Source of the DNA: Oscheius onirici
Lineage: Eukaryota > Nematoda > Chromadorea > Rhabditida > Rhabditidae
NCBI GenBank assembly: GCA_932521025.1
Contig: OW051473.1
Span: 8,990,001 to 9,054,000, forward strand
Direction: 5' to 3'
Length of the DNA: 64,000 bases
Position 1 is the stretch's first letter. Each line of letters opens with the position of its first letter. Below the pieces are notes generated by a model. That model ran no database searches. It saw nothing but the letters and a program-made list of their open reading frames with translations, and had not been told where the DNA came from. Shown piece by piece: positions 43,110-55,289 of this stretch. A program made the position numbers and the translations under genes.

Positions 43110-45925
43110 CGGTAGTCAAGTGTGTGTATCTGGCCAGCTGGTGGAACAGTTCAGATGGTTCAACACTAATTACAGAGGATTAGAAAGGACCGACACATTG
43201 GATCTCGCATATCCGGCTAAGTAGCGCGGACTTTCCGCCGATTTGGCGCTTGAAAATTTGTTGCAGTAACAAATCAAACATGCAGTAAAAAAGAAAAAAG
43301 TACAAATTTTGATAATAAAGTTAGCCGAGCACGAGTTTGGAAATGTTCAAACATCATATAATGAAGGTAGAAAGCGTCGGATAGTCGGTGTCTGATGACT
43401 TGATGCTGTCACATGTGTGATGCCAGTTGCAGTAGATGAAACCTTCACTAGTTCACCACTCTGTAACAGTCACAATCCTTACAGCTACAACTGTATTTCA
43501 TTAAATCGAGAGTAAACAGCCACTGTTTGAATTCAGGGCGCAAACTCGTGCAGTTTGATGTTGTGAATACGCTTATTTCCACCAAAGCTAAAGTTTAAAC
43601 GAACACTAAATGTGTTCAAGAGAGGTTCATGAAATGCAAAACATGTTTTACAGAATGGGAATCTGTTGATGCCTGTTTTGTTCCTCAGTCGAATCTCTAA
43701 GTGGCTGCGCTATGCTGCAAAGCCTGGCAAAATCTCTTTAGACAATGAGCAATAATAAAGAGAATACCCATCCGAGTCTTTTTTAAGAGCATTTTTAAAG
43801 GCAAAACTTGTTTTACTTTCCCTGGCAAAACGTAGGATTCATAACAAAAAGTACGACAAAGTACGATCTGTGGTTACTCCTGAAATCTCTAACAAGATCT
43901 CTTTGACTTTTCCGACACATCTTGTCAGTTGTATAAACCAAGCACATCTCGAAGTATAAGGCAGTAAGAAGAGTCTCACATGACAGTCTGTCCCATCTGG
44001 CAACTCCCTTTCTTCCGATGGTAACCGCCGAGTTTTTCATGCTGCAGCTGGTTGCCTGCCTTTGGTCTCATTAGCCGGCCAGCACTTCTTGCAACTGTAC
44101 AAAAAGTGATCATATGATTTGGTCTCCTGGTTTTACTGGTGTACATTACTTCTTCCATTCCTATCACAAGGTTTCAAAAACTTGAAATAGACATACCGCA
44201 CGCTTTGAATCACACCGTTTTCGGCTTTTTGAAGTACATATTCTAAAATATGATCCCTTCACTAGATAGCTTTTTATTAAACGGCCCCTTTCCTTTCGAA
44301 TGTTTCTTCAAAATCGGACGGTAGTTCTGACACATCAAGGTTCCCCTCATCTTCGCGGTTTATTAGTGCTGTTTATACGCATGTCTCGCGTGTCCTTAGC
44401 GGCTCTCCTTACAAGTGATTGTGAAAGATCCCCTTGTGACGCATAACGTTTTTTTGACCCGCACCTCTTTCCTACAATCCAATTTTCTGTGATCACGTGA
44501 CCGCGTTTCGTAAACAGCTTTTTGCAAAAATTTGTAAGCTGAGAGCTCAAATGACCGTCTGGAGCCAGCTCACTCTTTTGTGCTTGCCTTTCAGCAGCGC
44601 TTGCTGTTTATCACTCTATTTTTCATATTCCTCTGCCCTGTCTAGAGTGACCTCACATATAGTCATCGCCCTCCGCGTTTCCTTTCCAATGCTCAACAAA
44701 TATCTCCTGTCTCTGTTCTGTTTTCAGATCTCCCACGAAGATTTGCATTAGCTGATTTTATATTCTTTCGTGTAGACGTATCGCAGCAGAATGAAGCAAA
44801 CATTGAAGAAATCTACTTTCTGTTTCTAGACGGTACTGAGCGCCTCGATCGTAACATGCTTTTCTTTTCAGTTGCTAGGAACTTTGAGGAGGCTCGATTC
44901 CGCACTCTTGATTAGAGTTCAGCCATATGTCAAGAGGCAGCTGGCAACTTTCAGCGCAGACAGTTCCCATGGCCTGATGATTAAGCCATTCGTTCCTCCA
45001 CGACCCTCCTCGGTGTGTCATCTCTATCTGTTAGTAACGGCTACAAGTGACGATTCTCCACTGTTTATAGGACTGACTTCTAATTGGGACTGCCCCATTT
45101 AATCATTTGCTACCCCGGGTAGCTTACAGAGCTGTCGGTCCCAAAAAAAACTCTCATTCGGCAGAGTACGCTTTTACGAACGAACCTTGTGACTGCCCAG
45201 CTTTTTTTCCCAAAGAAATGAAATGAGATTCCGGCCCCAGAATCATTATTCTGTCGATCATTTCCTACTGCCGACACTCTTTCTCTCCGCTTTTCAGTAA
45301 GCACCTCCTTTCTCAGAGCCATTTGCCATCAAAACATCACCCAACATTCACAAAATTGTAGTCTCCACCCTTTTATTGGATTTCTGAAATCGGAACGCAA
45401 ATTGTATGCTAGCGGTCTCATATCGGCGGCTCCTAGCGACGGCTCAGTAAATGGCTAGTGGGTACACTCCTCTCTATTTCACCCCCTCTCTTCCTGTCTA
45501 ATGCATCTCTAGCATGACATTTGGTCAGAGCATGGTGTCTCTCTCCCTGTGTGGTCACTAATCTGTTCTCATAGCCCCAAGAAAAAAAGTATATTACCCA
45601 TTAGGACAGAGCTCTGCTTTTTAATACTGGCCCTTTCCCGTAGGAAAAGAGGGACGAATGAATGACTGCTGCTATTTTGTACTGGGAGAGGAGACACTTC
45701 TCATTTACTCATGACTGGTCACTTTTCTCGTGAAAGTAGCTGTTCTTCACAATTTCCGCTTCCCCTTTTTTCCCTCGCGACTCTCTCACCCGACAATCTA
45801 AATGTATATTTGAAGGCAGCCGCCGAAAACGATGGAACTCGACTCTATATGGTTGGAGATTCATCCAGACAGCCTTAATTATAACACCACCGGTATGACA
45901 GTATATATCTTTCAAAAACTAGTTC
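43110..45925. other. Long region without a supported gene
   Basis: Several 60-85 codon frames on both strands lack domains or splice support. A stretch at about 44724-44935 stays open and reads ...DFIFFRVDVSQQNEANIEEIYFLFLDGTERL, faintly thioredoxin-like, but no active-site exon was found. Nothing else recognised. Confidence 0.35.
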
Positions 45926-45927
45926 AG
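45921..45927 (+). promoter_or_regulatory. Candidate spliced-leader acceptor of the destruction-box gene
   Basis: agttcag ends 5 nt before the ATG at 45933 with an AT-rich pyrimidine tract upstream. Confidence 0.35.
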
Positions 45928-45932
45928 AACTG

Positions 45933-46506
45933 ATGGACTTTTGCGACATCATGGATGACAGAGAGGCAGGCCCGGACAGGCAATTTGAACTCTTTATGAG
46001 TCAAACTAGTTCATCTCCTGATGAGTCCCCGGAACCTGTTCCCACCTTTCCCTGTGATGACGAGGTACTGTAATACTCTGTCTCTCTGTCGCCCAGTCTT
46101 TTTCTTTCTCGACGACCACGCAATTTTCAGGATGAGCCACCGATGGAGAGAGCAGCCCTTCAGAAGCTGAACAAGTCCATCGACGTTCCTCTTCTGGATT
46201 CCAACGACGTCCTGGTCGAAGATTCCTACGACGACAAAATGCGAAAGGCCGAGGTAAGCAATCTTCCTAATTAGATTAGTCATTTTGTTGAAGAAGCCCG
46301 ATCATACTCATCTGCCGAATAGCGTTCTTATCGACCACGGCTTCATTAAGTACGAGGTTGAGGTGGGTAGCAGGAAAACTTTTCAATGAAGACATGCTCT
46401 TCAGATTCCAAACAATCCCGACTACAATTCTGACGAAGATTTGTTCGCCGAATTCAACATGACTACTTTCAAGGAGATGCTCAAAGGATCCTATTACGGG
46501 TATTAG
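45933..46506 (+). CDS. Small acidic protein with a destruction box (securin-like candidate)
   Basis: Four exons (45933-46064, 46131-46253, 46294-46362, 46405-46506) give 141 residues. It is strongly acidic (MDFCDIMDDREAG, SPDESPEPVPTFPCDDE) with no folded domain apparent. ERAALQKLNKSI contains a textbook APC/C destruction box RxxLxxLN. The C-terminal region has DYNSDEDLFAEFNMTTF and ends GSYYGY. A small acidic D-box protein fits a cell-cycle-degraded regulator such as securin (IFY-1 in C. elegans), but securins share almost no sequence, so this is a suggestion. AATAAA at 46533-46538. Confidence 0.7.
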
Positions 46507-46920
46507 ACTTACAAGCTGAGCTAAAGAGAAACAATAAAGACGTTAATGCACATCGCTATCTTTAAGATCCTTATTCGATTGTCGAAAATTTATAGGGCTA
46601 TGCATCTTTCCGACGTTGTTATTATCCCGGATTGACGCCTCGGCGACAAGGAAAATGAGGGTGGCTCAAAGAGATACGATGGAAAACAGCTGCGTATATT
46701 GCATGTGTGGAGCGGAAAGGGTCAACTGAGCACTGTTCTCTGAACAAGTTATCGATTTTGAAGGGCGCCTTGCCGATTGTTTTTTCCCGCCAATGTTCCT
46801 TTTCTGTGCTATCACAAGTCAAGGATCGACTCTAGCTTAGTTTATCACTCTACTCTAGTCTTCCTAGCTGTCAGACCCTTTAAATACTTTTCTCCAAACA
46901 CCTTTGACCCAAACTATCAG

Positions 46921-48872
46921 ATGAATCCTCTTCTCTTGGCAGTTATACTGATTCTTCTAGTCGTAGTTCTTCTACGACTCTTACCTTTCCTTCAAGAATT
47001 CGCACACATCTACAAGCTTGGATCAAAACTGCCTGGTCCACCTGCTCTTCCCCTCCTCGGAAATGCCCTTCAAATTCCTCAAAACTTTGCAGGTTGGTAC
47101 CTACTTTTGGCTTGTTAAGACCTTTCTTCACTATCTAATCACAGAATGGACGCCTTTCTTCACCCGCCATGCCGCCAACCATCTCAAAAATGGCGAAAGC
47201 ATCATGCGCCTCTGGGTTTCCTATAGTTTAAAGGTATTTCCCCTGAACGGAAAGGCGGCAAAAGTGATCAAACTGATAAACATCAATTTTCTCCTTTTTA
47301 GGACATAATTGATAGTTCTGAAGAGATCACAAAGGCGGATGACTACGATATAATTCAGCCGTGGCTTGGCGTGGGACTACTGATTTCGTAAGATGATATT
47401 TTGAAGAAAATCAGTCAATTTTCAGAACTGGAGAGAAATGGCGTACAAGAAGACGTATGTTGACCCCTACTTTCCATTTTGCTATGCTGGATGGGTACGT
47501 GGAGGCAATGGATAGAGAGTCACGGTTGATGACTGAACTGATACAGAAGTATGCTGATAGAAAGGAAGAGTTTGATGTTTTCCCATACGTGAAGAGATGT
47601 GCTTTGGACATAATTTGTGGTGAGTTCTGGCAGAAAGTCGGAGATGCAGAAAGTCAGAGGGTCACCAAGTCAGAGGGCTCGAGAGCCAGAGAAGCACAGT
47701 CGGAGAAATAGATAGTCAGAAAGACAGAGAAACAGAGACAGAATGTCTGAGAGATTTACAGAATGAAAAACAGCGAAAACCCCATCACGAATCTTTTCAG
47801 ACACTGCCATGGGCTACCAACTCAACTCCCAAACGAACACCAAACATCCCTACGCCTTGTCTGTAGCCGAAATGAGCAAAATAGCGACTGCCTACATCAT
47901 GCGACCTTGGTTATGGTATCAATTAACATTTTTTTTAATTTTTACGAGCCAGGTTTGCCCCAATCTGGTATCTGAGCGGATACGGGTCGAGATACAACTC
48001 TCTGCTAAAAGTGCTCACTGATTTCACAAATGGAGTTATCAAGGAGAAAATGAAGACATTTGAAGAGATGGAGAAGGAGGGAGGAAGAAAAGCGTTCCTG
48101 GACATGTTGATTTCGATGAAGGACCAGAATTCGCTCTCTGATGAGGATATCAGGGAAGAAGTGGACACTTTCATGTTCGAAGGACATGATACGACCTCGT
48201 CGGGCATGTCTTGGACTCTTTGGTGCCTCGCAACACATCCGGAGATCCAGAAGAAGGCACATCAAGAAATCGAGGAGATTTTTGGTAGGACATCAGTTTA
48301 TTTTGAAGCTTTTTCGTTCAGGTGACTCTGACCGAGAGATAACCATCAACGATATCAAGCAAATGAACTATCTGGACCGAGTACTGAAAGAGTCTTTAAG
48401 ATTGAATCCACCAGTGCCGTTTGTCGGAAGAAAGCTGAAAAAAGACCTGAACATGAGTAAATGCTCGTTTTTCTACTCGTAAAAATCATTTTAGATGGTC
48501 ACCTGCTTCCAAAAGGAGGTCTGGTCTACATTTCTCCTCTCATCATCCAAAGAAATGGTCTCGTCTTTGAAGATCCGGAGAAGTTCGATCCTGACCGTTT
48601 TCTGCCGGAAAATTCGAAAACCAGGCATGCTTACGACTACATTCCCTTCTCAGCTGGACCGAGAAACTGCATTGGTATGTTTTTCATCAATTTCGTTCCA
48701 AAAATATGTTTCAGGCCAAAAGTTTGCTGTGTACGAAGAAAAAATTCTGCTTGCCTGGGTTCTGAGAAAATACAAAATCACGTCGAGCAAGAAATTTGAA
48801 GACAACAGGCAGAGTTCTCAGATGATTCTTCAACCTGACTTGGGAGTGCCGATCAAACTAGAAACTCGTTAA
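46921..48872 (+). CDS. Cytochrome P450, CYP4 family type
   Basis: Nine exons (46921-47092, 47145-47233, 47302-47387, 47426-47619, 47801-47915, 47953-48284, 48322-48456, 48495-48674, 48715-48872) close to 486 residues, normal for a P450. An N-terminal membrane anchor ([15 protein letters not shown]) and [15 protein letters not shown] hinge come first. Then come [14 protein letters not shown] (helix C), the I-helix [18 protein letters not shown] (ExxR), [10 protein letters not shown], and the haem loop [10 protein letters not shown] with its Cys ligand. DTAMGYQLN is the CYP4 hallmark. ER-bound monooxygenase, typically a fatty-acid omega-hydroxylase or xenobiotic enzyme. The stop lies 3 bp from that of the opposing EF-hand gene. 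Intron 4 is a degenerate CAGA/GAGA-rich tract. Confidence 0.94.
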
Positions 48873-48875
48873 AAT

Positions 48876-49939
48876 TCATTCTCTATTTTGTATAAAACGT
48901 AAGGCTTCTTTTATATACATTTTCCAATCAACCTGATTCTTCTTTACGGGCAAATGACTTAGGAGCTGCTTCAGTTCCGAATTAGAAAGGGGTTCACCTG
49001 TGAGAGGTTACTGAGTCAGAAAAGGAACCACACCTAATGTGGTCAAATGATTGACAAGGACGTCGCGAGAAACTATCCCTCCAGTGGCCACTACCTAGGA
49101 ACAAATTTCATCCTAGAGGCTGTGGTAAACTCACATCAAAAGCTTTTTCGATAGTCTCCTTTGAATCTCGAGGCCAATCCCCGTTGGCAGTGGCTGTTAA
49201 AACACGATTTAGCACTACCTCGAACGCGTAGAGATCGTTTGTTTTCGGCATCTGGAACAACACGCCGCTTTTTACATAAAAAGTGCTGTGTTATTGTTTG
49301 AATGGTGTCTGGAAAGGAAAAAGTAACGCAATGTTTAAATGCAAAAAAGTTCAGTAGAAAGCATTTTTGCCGTTTTACTGGTTTGTTTCGTGAATTAACA
49401 GAAGCATGCGTCAAACAAAAAGAAAATCTCAGTTACCTGTCAAATTTTCATGATTTTTGGCAAATATTTGATAGCCGTATAATGCAAAACTATGTCATTG
49501 TCAAATATGTCTAGCGCTAAAGATATGATGCAGACGAAAACACTTAGAAACGTCAATCCGATACTGCTTTTGCATAGTTCTCTAGCTCAAAGTGGCTTAA
49601 TTTTACAACTTGTTGTTATATAATAATAATAATGAAAATTAGAAAAAAAAACCTGTTGGTATAGCAGCTCTAAATCGGCATTAGAGGGGGAGAATCCGAG
49701 GACACGAAGACAAGCTCCCATTTCCACAGCCTCCAAGAATCCATCTCCATCCTCATCAAATGTCTTCAAGATGTCGTTGACTTTCCTCTTTGTGTCTTCT
49801 ACCAAGAAAAACTAAAAAACCTCTACAAAAACAGACCATTTTCAAAGCTATCGTCGCTAGAATTATTGTCAACATCGCCCTTGGGCATGTTGGGGGCCAT
49901 ATGCATTCGTGCGAAAGTCCTCGTAACATTTATTTTCAT
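48876..49939 (-). CDS. EF-hand protein (calmodulin/troponin-C superfamily, divergent)
   Basis: Five exons (49939-49837, 49798-49653, 49251-49135, 49094-49034, 48997-48876) close to 182 residues. The first EF-hand is canonical: DEDGDGFLEAVE with Asp at 1, 3, 5, Gly 6 and Glu 12. The following pairs keep helix spacing (LRVLGFSPSNADLELL, FEVVLNRVLTATANG, VSRDVLVNHLTTLGEPLSNSELKQLL) but lack calcium ligands. One Ca2+ site is therefore predicted, in a two-lobed calmodulin-like molecule with an N-terminal extension. Partner unknown. It is tail to tail with the P450, with stop codons 3 bp apart, so each 3' UTR must run antisense into the other's coding exon. Confidence 0.85.
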
Positions 49940-50283
49940 TCTTTCGAGAGAGAGACATAGGTCCTACTAGAGTTTTGCTGAATTTTTAACTCAAGAGGGT
50001 GTTCACTAGAAGAAAAGTTTGGGCAGTCAGATGAGAGTCGAAAAAAGATCCGTAGGAATGTAACACACCAGCTTAAAAATAGCCGAAAATGGGTTTGGGA
50101 ACAATGGAGAGATACACGCACCTAAAAAACTTTTGACAGACTGAAAGAATGACTATATAGGAGATGAACTGGTAAAGTACAAAGCACATTAAATATGACA
50201 ACAATACGGAAACGGCTGCTTACAGAGATTATGCTGCTAAAACTTGGGATGAGGTTAAAGGGGAAAACTACCCGACATGACTA

Positions 50284-52081
50284 CTAGGCTAGCTGTTTTG
50301 TCCGGCTGCGAGGAGCCATGGCACCCATTGGAAGCGAAGGTGGCGGCATCAGTTCGCGGTCCTTGTCTTCCTTGACGATGTTATCGGTCACCTCGCGACA
50401 CAATTCCTCATCCAGGCACTTGTCGTCAGTCTTTTTCACCTTCCTCGGCCTGCCCCTCTTTGGCTTCTCCGGCATTTCGATGTTTGACTTAAGCGGAATG
50501 GCTTGAACGGCTCCATTGCTCAGTGGAATCGAATCAACTGGACTCATCTGCGATGGCGGAAATTGGTTAAAAAGAACGAGTTAATGAACGCTACCATTTG
50601 CATCGGGTCAGACATCAACGGATATGAGGACATAGGCATGGGACTTGTGACCGGAGACGGAATTGGTCCGGCGAACGGAGAAAAGGTTCCCATTGGGGCG
50701 GTTACCATTGGAGACGTTGGAGTCACTTCCTGTGCCTGTACTGTTGGAACTCCTGATGTCGCTGGGCTTATAGGAGATGTCAACTGATCCTGAAAGAAAG
50801 TGGATGTCTCTAAGGGATTTCAGAAAGCAACTAGAGCCTCTTTTACTAGTTTTTAGCTCAAATTTGGTGCCAGAAGAACATACAGAATGTGTTCAAGTCA
50901 TACAACATAAACTCAAGCAATCAATTGCCAGTCTCTAACCAGTGACCAACGATAAACCGAAAGATTCTTGCGCATCAGTAGAATGAGAGAGATTGAACGG
51001 TTTGATTGCAAGTGAAGAGACATACTACTGAATAAATTATACTAAACGTCTTTTGCCCAAGAGGCTGAGTTAAATTTTCGCCATATAGATAAGCTTGAAA
51101 ATAATGAATCAAGCGAGATCCGGAAACGTTGTATAGTGAGTCCAGCAGCTGCTGAGGATAAGTAATCCTTTAATACTAAAACAAAAAACTTGGATGCCGA
51201 CACGCTTTGGATTTGGACCAGTAGCAGCTGCTGGACGTAGTATATAGTGCAAGCTTACCCGATGCTCTAACTACCCTCTAACAAAGTGAGGCCATTAGTT
51301 GTGCCAGAGGTAACTTTAAAAACTTTGGATTAACAGGGACCGTTATATTGGAACGTCACCCATTCCTCTAACTATCTGATGGCGAGTCCGAGCACTCAGT
51401 TATTGGTTGCCCCGGGTCTTTAATATTTCATGGACCCAAAAAATGAAAGTATTAACAGATTCTTACCTTCCAAGCTGAAGCCAGAGGTCGATTAGTAGAA
51501 CCACCTGCCAATTCGTTTGGTCTTACTGCTACCGCTGTTGGAGTACCAGGAGTACCCGCGCCATCCTTTAGGACGTTCTCAAGGAAGCGGAAATGAGGAT
51601 TTTGCGCTATTGCCATCCTCCTAAAACTTTCAATAAAAAACGATAATGAACAAAAGCTTACATGTGTGTTGGAGTAAGTGTTCGACAATTGCCCATCTGA
51701 GTAATTTGCGCCGACGCCAGTAGAAACTTCTCGGCAAAGTGTTCCATCGCTCGCCCGATGGCAACGGGGACGGAAGCGACCATCCGTCCTATTTCTTCGT
51801 CAGATTGCATAACTTTTTTGATTCGTGTCTATAAAATCAATTTAAAATGTAAGAGAAAAACCTACAGGTTGTATTTTAGCAGCGCTGAATCGCCTTCGAC
51901 GGATCGGGCCCGGATTAGATTGATTTGCCTCTCTTGGAGGAGGATCCTCGGGCATGGCGAAAGTCACATGATGGCCTGTGGGTGTCTTGGAGGTACCTGA
52001 ACTTGCCATTGACGGAAAATATAATGAAAAAGCACCTGGTTGTTGGTAAGAGTTGAGTTGAGCTTGGTTGAGATCATCCAT
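50284..52081 (-). CDS. drap1: DRAP1 / NC2-alpha, TBP-binding transcriptional corepressor
   Basis: Five exons (52081-51866, 51828-51662, 51620-51467, 50789-50595, 50547-50284) close to 331 residues. Residues about 73-150 are the H2A-type histone fold of NC2-alpha: TRIKKVMQSDEEIGRMVASVPVAIGRA, FLLASAQITQMGNCRTLTPTHMR, HFRFLENVLKD. With NC2-beta/Dr1 it clamps TBP on the TATA box and blocks TFIIA/TFIIB. An N-terminal 72-residue extension and a long Pro/Ser/Met-rich middle (SPFAGPIPSPVTSPMP) are low complexity. Near the C-terminus KPKRGRPRKVKK is a clear AT-hook, which could add minor-groove binding. Nuclear. Confidence 0.9.
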
Positions 52082-52099
52082 GAGCGGCAGTTAAAGTTT

Positions 52100-52690
52100 T
52101 CTTTATTAAAGACAAAAGTTCCGGAAGAAATAGATAATAGTTAAGGAAATACGGTCTTTTTTAACAGGACATCTGAAAAATATAATTATTGTCAAATATG
52201 GAAGAAAAAGAGAATTACGAGTAGTTTATTTCGTCTATTTCGATGGTTTTCTCCACTTTTTTGTCAAAACCCGTTAAATTCTTACAAAGGATTTTTGCAT
52301 CTTATCTTTTATCACAAAAGTAGCCCATTTAGACATTTAAATACTTGAAAAAATGAAGAAAAATGGGCGATGGTGCGAGCTCCACGCCGTTCCTATATAT
52401 ACTTTAAAAATCGGTGACGCGCAGGTTTGCGCGACTACGGTAGGTTGTCAGCTGGGTCCTTTATAAGCGACATCGATCAGCGGACGCACGGGCTGCGGCA
52501 CTCCTTCGACTGGACCATCCCGAGAGGAGGTCATACGAACTCCGAAGAAGATTTTTAAGTGGAAAATTAGTTTTTGAGACTAAAACAGTTTATATCTGGA
52601 GGGAAAATGGGATTTTCATCATATTTTTGGACAAAAATGACTTAAAAATGTGTGCTTATCCACAAGACAACACATGACACATCACAAACA
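52100..52690. other. Intergenic, convergent upstream spacer
   Basis: AT-rich up to 52400, then a GC-rich stretch (52420-52540) with no open frame. No gene recognised. Confidence 0.4.
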
Positions 52691-52694
52691 ACGC

Positions 52695-53633
52695 TTAGTT
52701 TTCGAATTGGAACTTGCATCCGAGAAGCTGCTCGAGAGATTCAACAGCCACAGCCTCATTCGCCGGATCTACGTGGATACCGCTCCAGCCGAGACTCTTC
52801 GCAGCATCAACATTTTCCTTCAAATCATCCAAAAATACGAGCTCTTCAGGCTTAAAACCAAGCCTGGCTGCTGTTAACTGAACAAAAAATTGAAAAGGAC
52901 AAAAAATGGGTGCCTGATAAATCTCAGGCTCCGGCTTGACCATGTTTTCCAAACAAGACTCGACAACAACATCAAACTGCGAGAGATCAAAAGGTAGACG
53001 GGATTCGATTTTTGCCTGAAAATCGATTTTCCGATCGCTTTTTGACCTTCATACCTTGTCGATATGACAATTGTTGGTCAGTAAAGCTGTTTTGAAGCCA
53101 AGTTCACGCAGTTGCTTGAGTACAGCGCATAGTTTTTCGTTCTAAAATATCAACTTTTTGAAATTATGGTCTAAAAATACCCAGAGATGATCAGCATTCG
53201 GTCCTAGAGCCGGCGAAAACGGCTTTATCATGGCCGTAATGTTGGTCCCGCACTAAAAATGGCGTTTTTTTCTGTTTAAATGCCGGAAACACCTTAAGAT
53301 TCACGAACTCTGTGAAAATTCCGCTCTCAATCTCCTCGATACTGATTCCTCCGTGAAAGAGACCCCTCTCTGGTCCAAGCCATGCAGAAAACTCGGCACC
53401 TGCAACGCTATTCTCAGCTCCGATTCAATTAGAAAGCAATTGATAGCCTGTGAACCTACTTTTTGTAAGCTTTGAAATGCTGCCAGGTTCCAAATTGTGT
53501 TCCCTGTCCATATCTGGAAATCATCAAGATAATCGAAAGATAATTGTGTATTCGCACCTTCCCAGATCGCGGATAATCTAGCATACGACAGCAGAACACC
53601 CCCAAAATCGAAGACAACAGCTTTAATCGGCAT
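52695..53633 (-). CDS. HAD-superfamily hydrolase (epoxide-hydrolase N-terminal/ACAD10-type phosphatase)
   Basis: About seven exons. Start MPIKAVVFDFGGVLLSY gives HAD motif I, with Asp nucleophile and the FDFGGV variant in which the second Asp is Gly. Then comes a cap region (MDREHNLEPGSISKL... LFHGGISIEEIESG), motif II LLTNN, motif III Lys in MVKPEPEIYQ, and motif IV VFLDDLKENVDAAKSLG. About 240 residues after splicing; the exon at about 52952-52910 needs splicing before LTAARLGF. This subgroup includes the phosphatase domains of soluble epoxide hydrolase and ACAD10. Substrate unknown. An acceptor-like ttcag is one base before the ATG. Confidence 0.85.
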
Positions 53634-53634
53634 T

Positions 53635-53640
53635 CTGAAC
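53635..53640 (-). promoter_or_regulatory. Candidate spliced-leader acceptor of the HAD gene
   Basis: gttcag on the minus strand ends one nucleotide before the start codon, too close for ordinary 5' UTR use; typical of a trans-spliced nematode mRNA. Confidence 0.4.
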
Positions 53641-53649
53641 GACAAAAAT

Positions 53650-54570
53650 CGTATAGGAGAGTCAATTTGGAGAGAAAGAGGAGAAACGATAATCCCGGGA
53701 GCGAGGAGCGAGACCGACTGAACAGATTTGGAAAGTTCAAATTTCTTGGAAGAGATAGCCCGCGTCTGGGCAGTCTCAACAGTGACGCAATCGTCGCAGG
53801 CGAGAACTATGATCTTGAAAAAAAGGAAAAAGTTTGGCGCAAGACAAAAATTTTGAAGCGTTGAATGATCATCCCACCAAATCGGTACATTCTCTAGTCA
53901 AACCACGTAACAGACTGCATGTTTGGTAGCCAAAGTAATCTAACAGAAATCTCCATTTGCCAGCTCACGCATGCATTTTTTTCCATCTTTGCATTGTTAA
54001 GCAAAGGTGTAGCATTTAGCAAACTTTGCAACATTGCAGAACATTGCAATACTTGTAAATGCGAAACAACATTACAAAGCTGGAAAATGTGTGTTTGAGC
54101 TAGAAAAATCGGATTGCTTCTCCAGGTATCAATGTTAACCTGTCCAACAAAACCAAACAACCAAACATGGAACCTTATCAAAGATTCACAATGAGCAACT
54201 GGATGAGCTTACTATGGTTAGCTTCATTAACGTTTTACCGTTCTTTCAAAGGAAATTATAAGTGAAACAAAAAAAACGGTGAAAGAAGATCATTAGATCA
54301 GGCAAATATTTGGTAGCTGCGTTGAATTTATAAGGTTCAAAGGATAACCTTGCTTTCATAAGAAAATGATGAGTAGGACTGTTTTCGCACGCGCTAGCAC
54401 AGATCACAAAACTGATAAATTGGCTCAGGACGCTCTATTTAACCTGACCGCGAGTAAGTCGGGACAATGCTGATGCGATAGTGCGAGAAGTGTGATCGGG
54501 AGACGCGGAACAAAACACAATCCACCTGTGTGTTGAAACTGTGCGCTACAGAACAAAGTACAAAACGTTT
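53650..54570. other. Intergenic region
   Basis: No coding or RNA feature recognised. A short internal repeat, acattgcaa/acattacaa, lies near 54030-54080. Confidence 0.35.
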
Positions 54571-54578
54571 ATTAAGAC

Positions 54579-55270
54579 TTAGGCAACAGAGAATCTGTTT
54601 CCCCGGACTCCTTTGACAGAAATGCAGCGGCGATTGACACGAGCCAATGTTGGTTCTTCTTCAGATTTTCCGGGGAAGTGGCGCGAATAGCTGTAGCACA
54701 ATTTACAGACACCGACGAGGACGGCAGAAAATACGAGGCAGATTAGCATGAACAAGACGCCATCACTGAAAAGTCAGACTGTTATGGTTTGTTCTATAAG
54801 AAAAGGGCCGTGATTCAATAGTTTTGTTTCAAGACCCATTGGCCATAATTAAGTAGAACGTATATGCTTAACAACCATTTTTATTTGGCTGCGCACCTCG
54901 TCTGGTTATCCTACTGGTTGAATGCACAAAATTTGGTGTAAATAGGACTGCTCTTCTTTTAACAAAAGTTCAGATTTTTCGGCGATAATTAGATACTTTT
55001 AACTTGTTTATCATATAGTTTCCGTATGGCAAAAATACGAGTGAGACAAGAAGAAAAGATATCAATGATATCAATAACCAAAAAGGAAGTGAGCAGTAAA
55101 TATGACAATTTTCGGTATGTTTCTAGCCACTTTTTGAGCTTTCACGCACAAAAACGGCGATAATAAGGTGTTTAAAGTAAAACCCACAAAGGCCCGTCAG
55201 CTTTCTCCTGACTGTCGAGGATGGTGGCGTTCATCCTCTCACTCTTGAAATAGCCATCCAAATCCAGGGT
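54579..55270 (-). CDS. Small single-pass membrane protein, 5' end not found
   Basis: Two exons join in phase (55270-55188 and 54765-54579): LDGYFKSERMNATILDSQEKADGPF, then a membrane helix DGVLFMLICLVFSAVLVGVC. A basic cytoplasmic tail follows (YSYSRHFPGKSEEEP ... RRCISVKGVRGNRFSVA). NAT in the first part is an N-glycosylation site, so that side is probably outside. The start exon upstream of 55270 was not identified. AATAAA follows the stop. No family recognised. Confidence 0.55.
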
Positions 55271-55289
55271 CTGAATAGGAGGGAAATTA

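Noticed and set aside
44497-45102. Frames with a faint thioredoxin-like stretch (DFIFFRVDV...LFLDGTERL)
   Set aside because: No WCxxC exon was found and the following splice join fails, so it was not called as a gene.
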